This document shows, piece by piece, positions 1 through 7,711 of a DNA stretch of 32,584 nt; the first letter of the stretch is position 1, and each line of letters starts with the position of its first letter. Both the position numbers and the translations under genes were made by a program. A model generated the notes under the pieces. That model made no database searches. It was not told the origin of the DNA and saw only the letters and a program-made list of their open reading frames with translations. The stretch spans positions 1 through 32,584 of the IMG/VR virus record IMGVR_UViG_3300030329_004064. One strand, 5' to 3'. This stretch comes from a virus.

Positions 1-1091
1 TGTTCAAGACAAGGATTACCACCTGCTACTCTATGGTCTTTATCATCTCCACCATTTTTCATTCTTGAATAGTGTTTCATATTTTCTAACCACGCAAGCC
101 CTGGTTCTCCATTATCACATATTCTTTCTGCTATATCTGTATAATCTTGTCCTAATTCAGCAAATACTGAATTGTTAGATGTCCAACCATATTGTTCTCT
201 ATGTGGATTCTTTTTATAATTTTTTAGATTGATATATTCTTCTGACGATGGGTCACCAAAAACTATTTCAGCAGTTCTTCTAACATTACCTGCCACTACA
301 CATTTACCAATAAGATTCATTATATCTACGATTGTAGTTACTGATATAGGTTCACCTATATTTTTGTCTAATACTTTCCGTATATCATTATGAACTTCTT
401 TAAGTGGTTCGTGACCGCTTGATACACCACCAAATCCTTTAATAGGTTCACCGGCATCTCTTATTTTTGAATAATCAAAATCAACAGCCGTTATACCAAG
501 AAAATATGAATCAAGTAATCTAGCCATTGACTCAACCCAACCTTCTCTTGTATCAGGTATCACATATGTTTCTGTTTTTCTATCAGTTTTAGGACCTCTT
601 ACTACAAATTGTCCTGCACCTTTTGTATCAAATCCTACACCAACTCCAACCATTGAAGCATCCATTAAGAATGTAAATGGTTTTGATAAATCTTCTTTTA
701 GATTGTCAGTTGATACAAAAGCACAATTGTTAAGGGCGGCGTATAAACCTCGTTCTTCTGTTATTGGAGTTCCCATTGCCCAAAGACCTCGGCCTGGTGG
801 TAGAAATTTCATATTAAATATTCTGTCGTACATTTCTTGAGCACTTCGTTGTGCCTGCCACGCGTTCCACCCTAAATGATGTGATTCTATCCATTTCTTT
901 TGCATGTTGTAAGTACCTTCAACGACTCGTTGAACGGTTTCCCACCACATCTCGTTTTTTCCATCTTCTTTTAATCTTGAATATGTTCTCATATAAACGA
1001 GTTCACCTAATCCATTAAAACCAAAAGGTGCTCTTTTTCGTTTATAACTATCAATAAAATTTTCGGACAAACGAAATTTTCTATAGTCCAT
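1..1091 (-). CDS. nrdJ: Adenosylcobalamin-dependent (class II) ribonucleotide reductase, 3' end cut by window
   Basis: Makes deoxynucleotides from ribonucleotides for phage DNA synthesis, using vitamin B12 instead of a radical-generating subunit. The frame is open from an ATG at 1091 to the window edge, giving 363 residues. Visible class II landmarks are FLPPGRGLWAMGT (about 96-108), NNCAF with Cys123 (matching the reducing cysteine Cys119 of the Lactobacillus enzyme), FLMDASMVGVGVGFD (141-155), AGNVRRTAE (267-275), SNNSV (305-309), and at the edge GGNPCLE with Cys361, the expected thiyl-radical cysteine. The remaining C-terminal part lies outside. An AGGAG ribosome site precedes the start, and a copy of the repeated promoter-like element lies about 40 bases upstream. 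The GNVRR and NPC motifs plus length before NPC favour the monomeric class II type over class I NrdA. The family call is firm; the substrate level (di- or triphosphate) is not shown. Confidence 0.9.
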   Translation of the reverse strand, partial: MDYRKFRLSENFIDSYKRKRAPFGFNGLGELVYMRTYSRLKEDGKNEMWWETVQRVVEGTYNMQKKWIESHHLGWNAWQAQRSAQEMYDRIFNMKFLPPGRGLWAMGTPITEERGLYAALNNCAFVSTDNLKEDLSKPFTFLMDASMVGVGVGFDTKGAGQFVVRGPKTDRKTETYVIPDTREGWVESMARLLDSYFLGITAVDFDYSKIRDAGEPIKGFGGVSSGHEPLKEVHNDIRKVLDKNIGEPISVTTIVDIMNLIGKCVVAGNVRRTAEIVFGDPSSEEYINLKNYKKNPHREQYGWTSNNSVFAELGQDYTDIAERICDNGEPGLAWLENMKHYSRMKNGGDDKDHRVAGGNPCLE

Positions 1092-1130
1092 TTATATCTC
1101 CTCGCTTAATTTTATAACCTTTGTGGGGTC

Positions 1131-1142
1131 ATATATAAATAT
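1131..1142 (-). promoter_or_regulatory. Repeated promoter-like element upstream of nrdJ
   Basis: Sense strand reads ATATTTATATAT followed by GACC. It is one of nine copies, all in gene-free intervals upstream of minus-strand starts. It begins right at the stop codon of the 31-residue ORF and lies about 40 bases before the nrdJ ATG. It is probably a phage promoter; the transcription start has not been shown. Confidence 0.55.
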
Positions 1143-1237
1143 TATTTATCTTCATTTTCATCAGAAGAATTTTCAATAATTGTACAAGAATATGTCCAAT
1201 AATCTTCTGGTACTTCTATGTAAATTGGATATTTCAT
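1142..1237 (-). CDS. 31-residue small protein coupled to the helicase gene
   Basis: An ORF of 31 codons (MKYPIYIEVPEDYWTYSCTI, then an acidic Glu/Asp/Ser/Asn tail ending in lysine). Its ATG overlaps the stop of the helicase gene as TAATG, and a GGGAG ribosome site lies a few bases upstream inside the helicase gene, so translation coupled to the helicase is likely. The acidic tail and the good ribosome site argue that it is real, but it is too short for a family assignment. The repeated promoter element follows directly after its stop, so the ORF fills the whole interval between helicase and promoter. Confidence 0.5.
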   Translation of the reverse strand: MKYPIYIEVPEDYWTYSCTIIENSSDENEDK

Positions 1238-2592
1238 TAATCGTCTCCCATCATATCATCAAATTTAGATGATAATAATTTTCTTGATAAATTATCTCTA
1301 TTATCAATTTTTTGTTGTTGTTCTTTACCACCTACTGATGAAGATTCAAATATCTCCATTTTACCAGTATTTGTATTTACTTTAGCGGGATAAGTAATAC
1401 CATCAGGACCGAATCTATTCTTGATAACATGGAATCTACCCGTATTACCTATCTTATCTTCTACTTTTCTACTTAATGACATTACAAAATCTGCTGTCAT
1501 AACTTTTTGATATGATTCAGATACTTTTGTAGCTTCAATCACATCTTCATCAAGAGCACTTCTATTAGCTTGTGATGCAGTCCATATTGGTATTTCAAAT
1601 TCACCGGCTAATCCTCTCAAGTCTTCATATATGTTACCAAGTGCATGTCTTACCTCTCTTGAATTACTTGTATCTCTTAATATATCCGCATAATCTACGA
1701 CTACCATATCTACTTCAGTTCCAAGATTGATGATTCTTTTCAAATGAGCTGATAATGTATTTACAGAAGCTGTTTTTGTTGGAAAATACTTGATAACTAA
1801 ATCACCTTTTAATTTTTCCATTTCACTTTCAACATCTTCTTTATGATATTTAAGATTTTGATTTGCTACACCTGTAAATATTGAATCATATCTCAAACCA
1901 ACATAAGCCTCGTTCAACTCTAATGAATAATGAACTATATGTTTTCCTCGTTTCATCGCGTTTGCACCGATAGCAGCCAACACCCAAGTTTTACCAACAC
2001 CAGCTGGAGCAACAATCACACCAAGTTCTCCACCACCTAAACCACCTTGTGTTAATTCATCAATTACTTCCCAACCTGTTGATACCGTTTCTCTAGCTGT
2101 TTCTGAATATCTATCTTCAATATGTTCAATATATTCGTGTCCTATGTTTCTTTCCGTACCAGCATTTAAAGCATCATCAACTAATCTTTTTATTTGTTCA
2201 TAATCACCTTTACTCTCTAATATTTCAACTGATTGTAGAATAGCACTTTTCAATGTTTGATTCTTAAAGAAGTCAAGACATTTATCTTGTATAAAATCTA
2301 AATCAGGTGCATCCATATATCTAAATATCTCTTTTAGATTTTCAACTACTGATGTCTTTAATATATCATTTTCAATTTCATTTGTTTTTACTTTAAACAC
2401 ATCAAGAGTTATACACTTTCTATATTCATCAAAATATTTTTTACATTCTTTTACAATCCATTTTAAAGAATCACTATCGTAATTACTTTCATCTAAAATA
2501 TCGTGAATTTGTTCAAGAAAAGTTTGATTCTTCATCAAAGATGATATTGACTTAACTTGAAATGTATGTCCAAATTCTGTTAATTTATCCAT
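1237..2592 (-). CDS. gp41: Replicative DNA helicase, DnaB/T4 gp41 type
   Basis: Hexameric 5'-to-3' helicase expected to unwind the fork and work with the phage primase. The 451 residues show an N-terminal helical region (1-165) and a RecA-like motor: STGWEVIDELTQGGLGGGE (171-189) leading into Walker A APAGVGKT (195-202), the HYSLELNE segment with the likely catalytic Glu (221-228), Walker B MVVVD (296-300), and WTASQANR (337-344), the sensor motif of this family. Length is close to T4 gp41. The start overlaps the end of the RNase H/FEN gene by 8 bases and its stop overlaps the next small ORF, so it belongs to the ssb-uvsX-rnh-41 operon. No primase domain is fused. Confidence 0.88.
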   Translation of the reverse strand: MDKLTEFGHTFQVKSISSLMKNQTFLEQIHDILDESNYDSDSLKWIVKECKKYFDEYRKCITLDVFKVKTNEIENDILKTSVVENLKEIFRYMDAPDLDFIQDKCLDFFKNQTLKSAILQSVEILESKGDYEQIKRLVDDALNAGTERNIGHEYIEHIEDRYSETARETVSTGWEVIDELTQGGLGGGELGVIVAPAGVGKTWVLAAIGANAMKRGKHIVHYSLELNEAYVGLRYDSIFTGVANQNLKYHKEDVESEMEKLKGDLVIKYFPTKTASVNTLSAHLKRIINLGTEVDMVVVDYADILRDTSNSREVRHALGNIYEDLRGLAGEFEIPIWTASQANRSALDEDVIEATKVSESYQKVMTADFVMSLSRKVEDKIGNTGRFHVIKNRFGPDGITYPAKVNTNTGKMEIFESSSVGGKEQQQKIDNRDNLSRKLLSSKFDDMMGDD

Positions 2593-3649
2593 TTAATCCT
2601 CTAAATCTATCTAATCTAACAAATTCCATAATCCAAGTATCTAGATTTTTAATTTGTGTAGATAACTTATCTTTTAAAAACATTGTTTGAAATTTATACT
2701 TAATCAATTGTGGAACATCACCATTCACAGCACCTTGAATTTTCATCTTCGTATGATTTGGTATGTCTACATTGTTTAATTGCATAAGTAAATAATTTCT
2801 CTTAATAATATTACTACTATTTTTTATATTTTCCAAGACTTTTATTTTTTTATCTGAATTTCCTACAAATGTTAGTAATTCTTTTACATCAAATTTTTCA
2901 TCAGACGAAATTTTCGGACAAAATTTTTGTAGACTTTTAAGACCAACACCTCTAACACCATCTATATTATCTGACTTGTCACCATCTAATATTCTATATG
3001 TTAAAAAATTATGTGAAGGTATACCATACTCATCAAAAACTTGTCTATTATCATAAAGTTTCTTTTTTGTTGGACTCCAAACTTTCACTCTATCGTCTAC
3101 TAGTTGTATAAAATCTTTATCTGTAGACATAATAAATATATCACTATCTTTTAAAATTTGTTGTGATATATAAGCAATAGTATCATCAGCTTCGATACCA
3201 TCAATACAAACTAAAGTCAATGGTAATTGTTCAAGATATTCAATCAATCTACCCATTTGTTGTTTCATAGAAGCTTCTTCATCTTGAGGAGCTGTTCCCC
3301 AATCTACATTACGATTAAGTCTACTTTTAATTTTACGATTCGCTTTATATTCTGGATAAAATTTTCGTCTTCGTTTACTACCATCTTTACCATCAAAAAC
3401 TATAATACATCTTGAAGGTTTTAATATATCACAAGTATATCTTATTGACCTGAGAAATCCAATCATTCCACCAATATGTAAACCATCATCGTTAATAGAA
3501 GGATTAACTGCGAATGACCTGATAAATGTATTCAAGCCATCCACAATTAAAACTCTATCATTTAGATGTGTTACTGATTTATGTTCTTGGTCTTTGATTT
3601 GGTCTAAAAATGATATAAACTTTTTATTTAAATCAGTTTTAGAGTTCAT
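2585..3649 (-). CDS. rnh: 5'-3' exonuclease / RNase H of the FEN family (T4 Rnh-like)
   Basis: Flap endonuclease-type enzyme expected to remove RNA primers and 5' flaps on the lagging strand. Of 354 residues, 30-40 hold the first metal-binding Asp in VLIVDGLN; IVFDGKDGSKRRRKFYPEYKANR (about 83-105) carries the arginine/lysine-rich arch region; DGIEADD (about 150-156) and STDKDF (about 174-179) supply the acidic cluster; and LDGDKSDNIDGVRGVGLKS (about 222-240) is the helix-hairpin-helix DNA-binding motif. All are typical of the PIN-like FEN superfamily. The start lies inside the end of uvsX (11-base overlap) and the stop overlaps the helicase start, so it is translated within a tight replication operon. 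T4 Rnh is 305 residues; this one has a longer N-terminus. Confidence 0.87.
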   Translation of the reverse strand: MNSKTDLNKKFISFLDQIKDQEHKSVTHLNDRVLIVDGLNTFIRSFAVNPSINDDGLHIGGMIGFLRSIRYTCDILKPSRCIIVFDGKDGSKRRRKFYPEYKANRKIKSRLNRNVDWGTAPQDEEASMKQQMGRLIEYLEQLPLTLVCIDGIEADDTIAYISQQILKDSDIFIMSTDKDFIQLVDDRVKVWSPTKKKLYDNRQVFDEYGIPSHNFLTYRILDGDKSDNIDGVRGVGLKSLQKFCPKISSDEKFDVKELLTFVGNSDKKIKVLENIKNSSNIIKRNYLLMQLNNVDIPNHTKMKIQGAVNGDVPQLIKYKFQTMFLKDKLSTQIKNLDTWIMEFVRLDRFRGLNG

Positions 3650-4757
3650 CTACTACCTCATCAGTTTCTTCTACATCATCAATACCTAACTCTTTTGAAT
3701 CATATTTAAGAATACAAGCTTCACATATTCTATCATAACAATAATCTTTCAACTCTGAATTTTCTAACATAAGTGTTTCAAAGTCTTTAGATTGGAATTT
3801 GTGTTCTTTAATCAATTCACCAGTTTCAGTATCAACTTGTGGTAGTGTATACCAAGAACCACCAACTTTACATATTTTGTGTTCTTTCATTGTCGTCAAC
3901 CAACTATCGAAGTCAGCAATACCTGTATCAAAATACAATGGAAACTCAGCAGTTCTCATTGGAGGACCTAATCTGTTTTTGATTACTTGTCCTTTTATCT
4001 TAATACCAATAGTATTCTTACTACCATCTTTGATTTGTCCCATATTCTTAAATCGAACACGAGTTGATGAGTGAAATGGAAGAGCCTTACCACCTGAAGT
4101 AGTCCACGGGTCTCCGAACATCACACCTAACTTTTGTCGTAATTGATTTGTAAAAACCAATGCGACTTTTTGTCGAGCTATCATTTGAGTAATCTTTCTC
4201 ATAGCCTTACTTATAATAATAGCTTTAGCAGTTGCCCAACCATCTTTGTCAAAGTCAGCATCCATTTCTACTTTTGTAGAAGCAGCTGCTAATGAGTCAA
4301 CTAAGATTGTAACCATTTTGTCTTTATTTGATTCTCTGATTTTAGTAACAATTGTTTCAATAGTATCAAATATTTCTTCAACCGTTTCAAGATGAACATA
4401 TAACATACTCTTCGTATCTACACCAATCGCTCGTAAGAACTCTTGAGATACTGCGGATTCTGTATCAATGTAAACTGCTACACCATCTTTTTTCTGTGTT
4501 GAAGCTAACAAATGAGAACCTATCAAAGACTTACCACTACCTTCTAAACCATTCAACTCTGTAATCTTACCTACTCCAATACCACCGTTTGGTCTATTAG
4601 ATATTGCTAAGTCTAACATTGTTGAACCGGTCGAGATATAATCCGTTACATCAGTAGGATTCTCATCTTCTTCAAGAAAGTAAGCAACCTTTTGATGTTT
4701 GAATTGTTTATTTAGTTCATCGGCTATTATTCCAGCCAATTCGTCTTTCTTAGACAT
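3639..4757 (-). CDS. uvsX: RecA-family recombinase UvsX
   Basis: Strand-exchange ATPase for recombination-dependent replication and repair. The 372 residues show Walker A GLEGSGKS (70-77), the DTE motif with Glu100 (98-100), Walker B ILVDS (151-155), and the L2/allosteric region FTNQLRQKLGVMFGDPWTTS (202-221) followed by GGKALPFHSS. The pattern fits UvsX/RecA, and the acidic C-terminus (DDVEETDEVVDEL) is like the regulatory tail of RecA proteins. AAGGAGAAG precedes the start. The gene sits after the SSB gene, matching its known partner role, but is separated by a 141-base structured interval (see 4778-4882). It overlaps the downstream rnh-like gene. Confidence 0.92.
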   Translation of the reverse strand: MSKKDELAGIIADELNKQFKHQKVAYFLEEDENPTDVTDYISTGSTMLDLAISNRPNGGIGVGKITELNGLEGSGKSLIGSHLLASTQKKDGVAVYIDTESAVSQEFLRAIGVDTKSMLYVHLETVEEIFDTIETIVTKIRESNKDKMVTILVDSLAAASTKVEMDADFDKDGWATAKAIIISKAMRKITQMIARQKVALVFTNQLRQKLGVMFGDPWTTSGGKALPFHSSTRVRFKNMGQIKDGSKNTIGIKIKGQVIKNRLGPPMRTAEFPLYFDTGIADFDSWLTTMKEHKICKVGGSWYTLPQVDTETGELIKEHKFQSKDFETLMLENSELKDYCYDRICEACILKYDSKELGIDDVEETDEVVDEL

Positions 4758-4777
4758 ATACTTCTCCTTATGATGTT

Positions 4778-4882
4778 GAGGTATCTGAGGTGGAACTTAC
4801 AAGGAACTTATTTATGCTAGAGTTCATCTTCTTGATTCTAGCTGGGCTTTCAACCTTCCTATGTCGAGAGCTCAAATACCTC
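4778..4882 (-). promoter_or_regulatory. Structured RNA candidate between the SSB and uvsX genes
   Basis: The transcript here can close on itself with a 12-base-pair stem: GAGGTATTTGAG (sense of 4871-4882) pairs with CTCAGATACCTC (sense of 4778-4789), with one G-U pair. Inside it, AGGAA pairs with TTCCT, and within that GCTAGA pairs with TCTAGC; a short GG/CC hairpin (GGTTGAAAGCC) lies beside it. The upper strand of the main stem can instead form GAGAG/CTCTC with the bases just after it, so two forms exclude each other. The main stem ends about 20 bases before the uvsX ATG. No known riboswitch class is recognised. A cis-regulator of uvsX or an mRNA-processing structure is plausible. Confidence 0.45.
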
Positions 4883-4898
4883 TCCATATTATTTGTTT

Positions 4899-5678
4899 TT
4901 AACTATTGAATAATTGGTCAAAAGCGTCTTCTACATTTTCTGTTTTAGCAGGGGCAGTAGCAGTTTTGTTCTCTGTACTTGTCTCTGTAGTTTCAGAAGT
5001 TGTAGCTGTTTCATCACTATTTTCATCACTTGGATTCAAATAGTTTTTAAGAGCTTCTTTTAAATCATCATAAGTTGGTTCAGTATACAACTCATTAATA
5101 TCACTCTGAGTATTAAAGATAGACTCTAGTTGAGCTTTATCTTCTGTAATCGGAGTCATATTCGGTTTAACCCTAACGGTTGTTTTACCATACTGATTAC
5201 CAGCTTCTGCTGGTGTTTGTCTTTCTATCATAATGTCACGACCATTTGTTGGGTCTGTGATATCACCATAGTCAGGGTCAGCTATTACACTTAATAACTC
5301 TTGGTAAACCGTTTTACCGAATCCCCAAAACTTAACACCCTCAGACTCTTGACCTCTAACAATCACAGGAGCAAAAGTTCTCATTTTAGGTTCAAGTCTT
5401 TTACCTTGAATCCATTCATCTTTATTACCTGTTGATTTTAGTTTGTCAGCGAATTCCTGAACTGGGTCAGGTCTTCCGTGTGAAACTGGTGATAGATAAG
5501 TTTTGTTATCACCTAAGTTATAATGAAAAAATAATTCAATGAAAGGATTGTCTTTATTGAATTTATAAGGAACAATACGAACAACTTGTTTACCCGGTTG
5601 TGGTTTCCAAAATTGTTTTGTAGTTGTTGAAGTTGATTCTAACTGAGTTAGACGATTTTTTATGGCATTTATGTCCAT
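4899..5678 (-). CDS. gp32: Single-stranded DNA-binding protein, T4 gp32-like, without the zinc site
   Basis: Coats single-stranded DNA and recruits replication and recombination proteins. The 259 residues show a gp32-like OB core (KQFWKPQPGKQVVRIVPYKF 21-40, IELFFHYNLGDNKTYLSP 47-64) and then a Ser/Thr/Glu-rich linker from about 216 ending in an acidic tail VEDAFDQLFNS, the protein-interaction tail of the family. T4 gp32 (301 residues) binds zinc through one His and three Cys. Here the matching stretch reads SPVSHGRPDPVQ, and the protein has no cysteine at all, so the zinc site is lost. It is first in the replication operon (uvsX, rnh, helicase downstream) behind a promoter-like element. The gp32 role is strongly supported by tail, core and neighbours. 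Confidence 0.82.
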   Translation of the reverse strand: MDINAIKNRLTQLESTSTTTKQFWKPQPGKQVVRIVPYKFNKDNPFIELFFHYNLGDNKTYLSPVSHGRPDPVQEFADKLKSTGNKDEWIQGKRLEPKMRTFAPVIVRGQESEGVKFWGFGKTVYQELLSVIADPDYGDITDPTNGRDIMIERQTPAEAGNQYGKTTVRVKPNMTPITEDKAQLESIFNTQSDINELYTEPTYDDLKEALKNYLNPSDENSDETATTSETTETSTENKTATAPAKTENVEDAFDQLFNS

Positions 5679-5757
5679 TTTCTTTCTCCTGTGTTTTATT
5701 GTTTATCGTTTATTATTTATGGTTAAACCTATAACCATATAACCTATTTTTACATCG

Positions 5758-5769
5758 TATATAAATATA
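5758..5769 (-). promoter_or_regulatory. Repeated promoter-like element upstream of the SSB gene
   Basis: Sense TATATTTATATA followed by CGATG, about 80 bases before the SSB start and just after the stop of the 135-residue gene. It shares the core with eight other copies. It probably drives the ssb-uvsX-rnh-helicase operon. This interval (5679-5800) holds no other gene; the rest is A/T-rich leader. Confidence 0.55.
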
Positions 5770-5800
5770 CAAACCTTTTTCCAAACATACAAGCTTTTTT

Positions 5801-6208
5801 TTATTTTTTTTCTTTTATATTAACTATTTTAAAAATTCTTGTTGGAATTTCTTTTAATCCATCTGAATTTGTAATCAATAATGTATTTCTAAAATCTTCC
5901 CAAGGTACTACAAATTTACTATCCATTAATCCGTTATTTAACTTTACTACAACTTCATTCAATCCATTAATTGTATACAAAGTATTAGTAAATTTTTTTC
6001 TATGTAAAGAAATTGTTCCTGGTACTTTATTATAATCTACAGCGTTTGTCGCATCTACATTATAAGTACACATTAATTCATCTACATTATCTTCATTTTG
6101 TAACACATATATCTTATCAAAAACAATTTCGTAAACTGATTCTATCTGTTCTAGAATATTTTCTAGAATATCTTTCGTTGCAAATGTACATAATAATTGT
6201 GTTTTCAT
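5801..6208 (-). CDS. Conserved-looking hypothetical protein, 135 residues
   Basis: I cannot assign a function. It is a soluble mixed alpha/beta protein beginning MKTQLLCTF and containing NKVPGTISLHRKKFTNTLYTINGLNE (about 80-105) and VVPWEDFRNTLLIT (about 118-131); this compact, aromatic-rich pattern looks like a folded domain rather than chance coding. There is no signal peptide or membrane segment. Its ATG directly follows the stop of the 500-residue possible nuclease (6209), so the two are co-translated. The polymerase-nuclease-this protein trio sits between the baseplate cluster and the SSB operon, which suggests a DNA-metabolism role, but only by position. Confidence 0.75.
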   Translation of the reverse strand: MKTQLLCTFATKDILENILEQIESVYEIVFDKIYVLQNEDNVDELMCTYNVDATNAVDYNKVPGTISLHRKKFTNTLYTINGLNEVVVKLNNGLMDSKFVVPWEDFRNTLLITNSDGLKEIPTRIFKIVNIKEKK

Positions 6209-7711
6209 TTAAATATCCTTTTTTCCTTTAGCTTGACTTTTTGGCATTATTAGAAGTCTAGCACCGAACATAAAAGTTTTACCACCATTCCAACCTATGT
6301 CCATTTCACCTGTATATCTAGCTACTAAATGTGGTTTATATGGTTCCGCAAATCTTGGGAATTTACTAGCTGTTCCGTATATTTTTGGGTTCCACATTAA
6401 ATGACCTGTTCCACTTACCTGTAAATTAACTCCTTCCGCTTCTCCATCATTATTTGTCATCATTGATACGGTAAAAGCAGCTGAGTCCTGCATTAGAATA
6501 TTACAATTATTGATACCCGCTTTTCCACTATCATAATCTTTACCGAATACTGATAACAATGCGATATCTTGTCCTCCTCGGACTTTTGATAAATCTCTTC
6601 TAACAGCCCAACCTGATTTGTCCATAAAATAAGCATCTATTTTTCTTTTTTTCTTTAACAATGCTTTAACTCTTGTAAATCTAGCTGGTTTCCATAATTG
6701 TATTTTCTGAGTCCATTTTGTTGTAGTTTTTTTACTACCTTGATGGATTACTATAAAACCTTTATCATCTACTTCAACATCAGTCATACCTTTAAATACG
6801 GTAAAATCTTTTTGTTTAATAACTGAATTTAAAAAATCATCAGTAGATTTTCCTATGATACCTTGAAATGCTGATGTGAAATCTTTATTGTAAAATGTTT
6901 TTAAAGAACCATATTGTTGATAAGATGCTGGTAATTCTTTACCACTCTTGTCTACATAATCTCCGTGTTTGTATGAAACAAAAAAGTTTGGTTTTCCTTT
7001 AATTCCAAATGCCAAATCAGCTTTTGGACTTCCTGATACTTTAGCTCCACCATCTATATCTATACCAGTATCTTTACCATCAATATATAATGGTAATGGT
7101 GAATGTCCTTTACCTATCATAGAACTCAAATGATTATCTAAATTAGTGATTTGCATTTTTTCATATCCAATACCAGGAGCTAATTTTGATTTCACTTCAA
7201 CACCACTCAATTTAGATAATTTATATAAAGTACTTATTTTACCAAGATATGTATCTGATGGACTTGATGCCTTTGAAACATTCAAATGACAAATTCTTTC
7301 ACCATATTGCGACCTAACTTTTATAACACTACCAGCAGTCGTAATATATATTTTTTTACTTTTTGATACTTCTTTTTTCAAATCTGATAAACTATATACA
7401 TTTTTACTTGTATCATATGTAGCGCCCGCTCCTGATAATGTTTCATCTCTATATTTTCCTGAAATAATATCATTAATTTGTTCATCTGAAATATTATTAC
7501 CAGCACCTAAATCTTTTACTAATTTAGAATCTTTATGTGGTTTCACACCCTCTGTTAAATTAAGAAACAATAAATCTATAGCTTCTTCTTGTATGTTAAG
7601 TTCTCTCATTGTATTTCTTAACTCTATTAAATGTGTTGGATTTTTGGGATTAGGCATTCCATCGTGAACACGATGAGACCATTCTAGTAATATTTTATCT
7701 ATTATTTCCAT
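6209..7711 (-). CDS. Possible PD-(D/E)XK-type nuclease, 500 residues
   Basis: Not firmly assigned. The N-terminal 50 residues (MEIIDKILLEWSHRVHDGMP, then a helical segment) look like a separate adaptor domain. The middle holds SPKADLAFGIKGKPNFFVSYKHG (about 228-250): an Asp (232), a hydrophobic strand and then S-Y-K (246-248), the spacing expected for a PD-(D/E)XK nuclease core with Ser replacing the usual acidic residue, followed by ASYQQYGS (262-269). The C-terminal half has many beta-strand-like, Gly/Asn-rich stretches and ends GARLLIMPKSQAKGKKDI. It abuts the family-A polymerase gene upstream (its ATG follows that stop) and the 135-residue gene downstream, consistent with DNA processing. 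A structural role cannot be excluded. Confidence 0.6.
   Translation of the reverse strand: MEIIDKILLEWSHRVHDGMPNPKNPTHLIELRNTMRELNIQEEAIDLLFLNLTEGVKPHKDSKLVKDLGAGNNISDEQINDIISGKYRDETLSGAGATYDTSKNVYSLSDLKKEVSKSKKIYITTAGSVIKVRSQYGERICHLNVSKASSPSDTYLGKISTLYKLSKLSGVEVKSKLAPGIGYEKMQITNLDNHLSSMIGKGHSPLPLYIDGKDTGIDIDGGAKVSGSPKADLAFGIKGKPNFFVSYKHGDYVDKSGKELPASYQQYGSLKTFYNKDFTSAFQGIIGKSTDDFLNSVIKQKDFTVFKGMTDVEVDDKGFIVIHQGSKKTTTKWTQKIQLWKPARFTRVKALLKKKRKIDAYFMDKSGWAVRRDLSKVRGGQDIALLSVFGKDYDSGKAGINNCNILMQDSAAFTVSMMTNNDGEAEGVNLQVSGTGHLMWNPKIYGTASKFPRFAEPYKPHLVARYTGEMDIGWNGGKTFMFGARLLIMPKSQAKGKKDI

Noticed and set aside
1092-1141. Possible cobalamin riboswitch before nrdJ
   Set aside because: The interval is only about 50 bases and holds a promoter-like element and ribosome site; none of the conserved riboswitch boxes are present.
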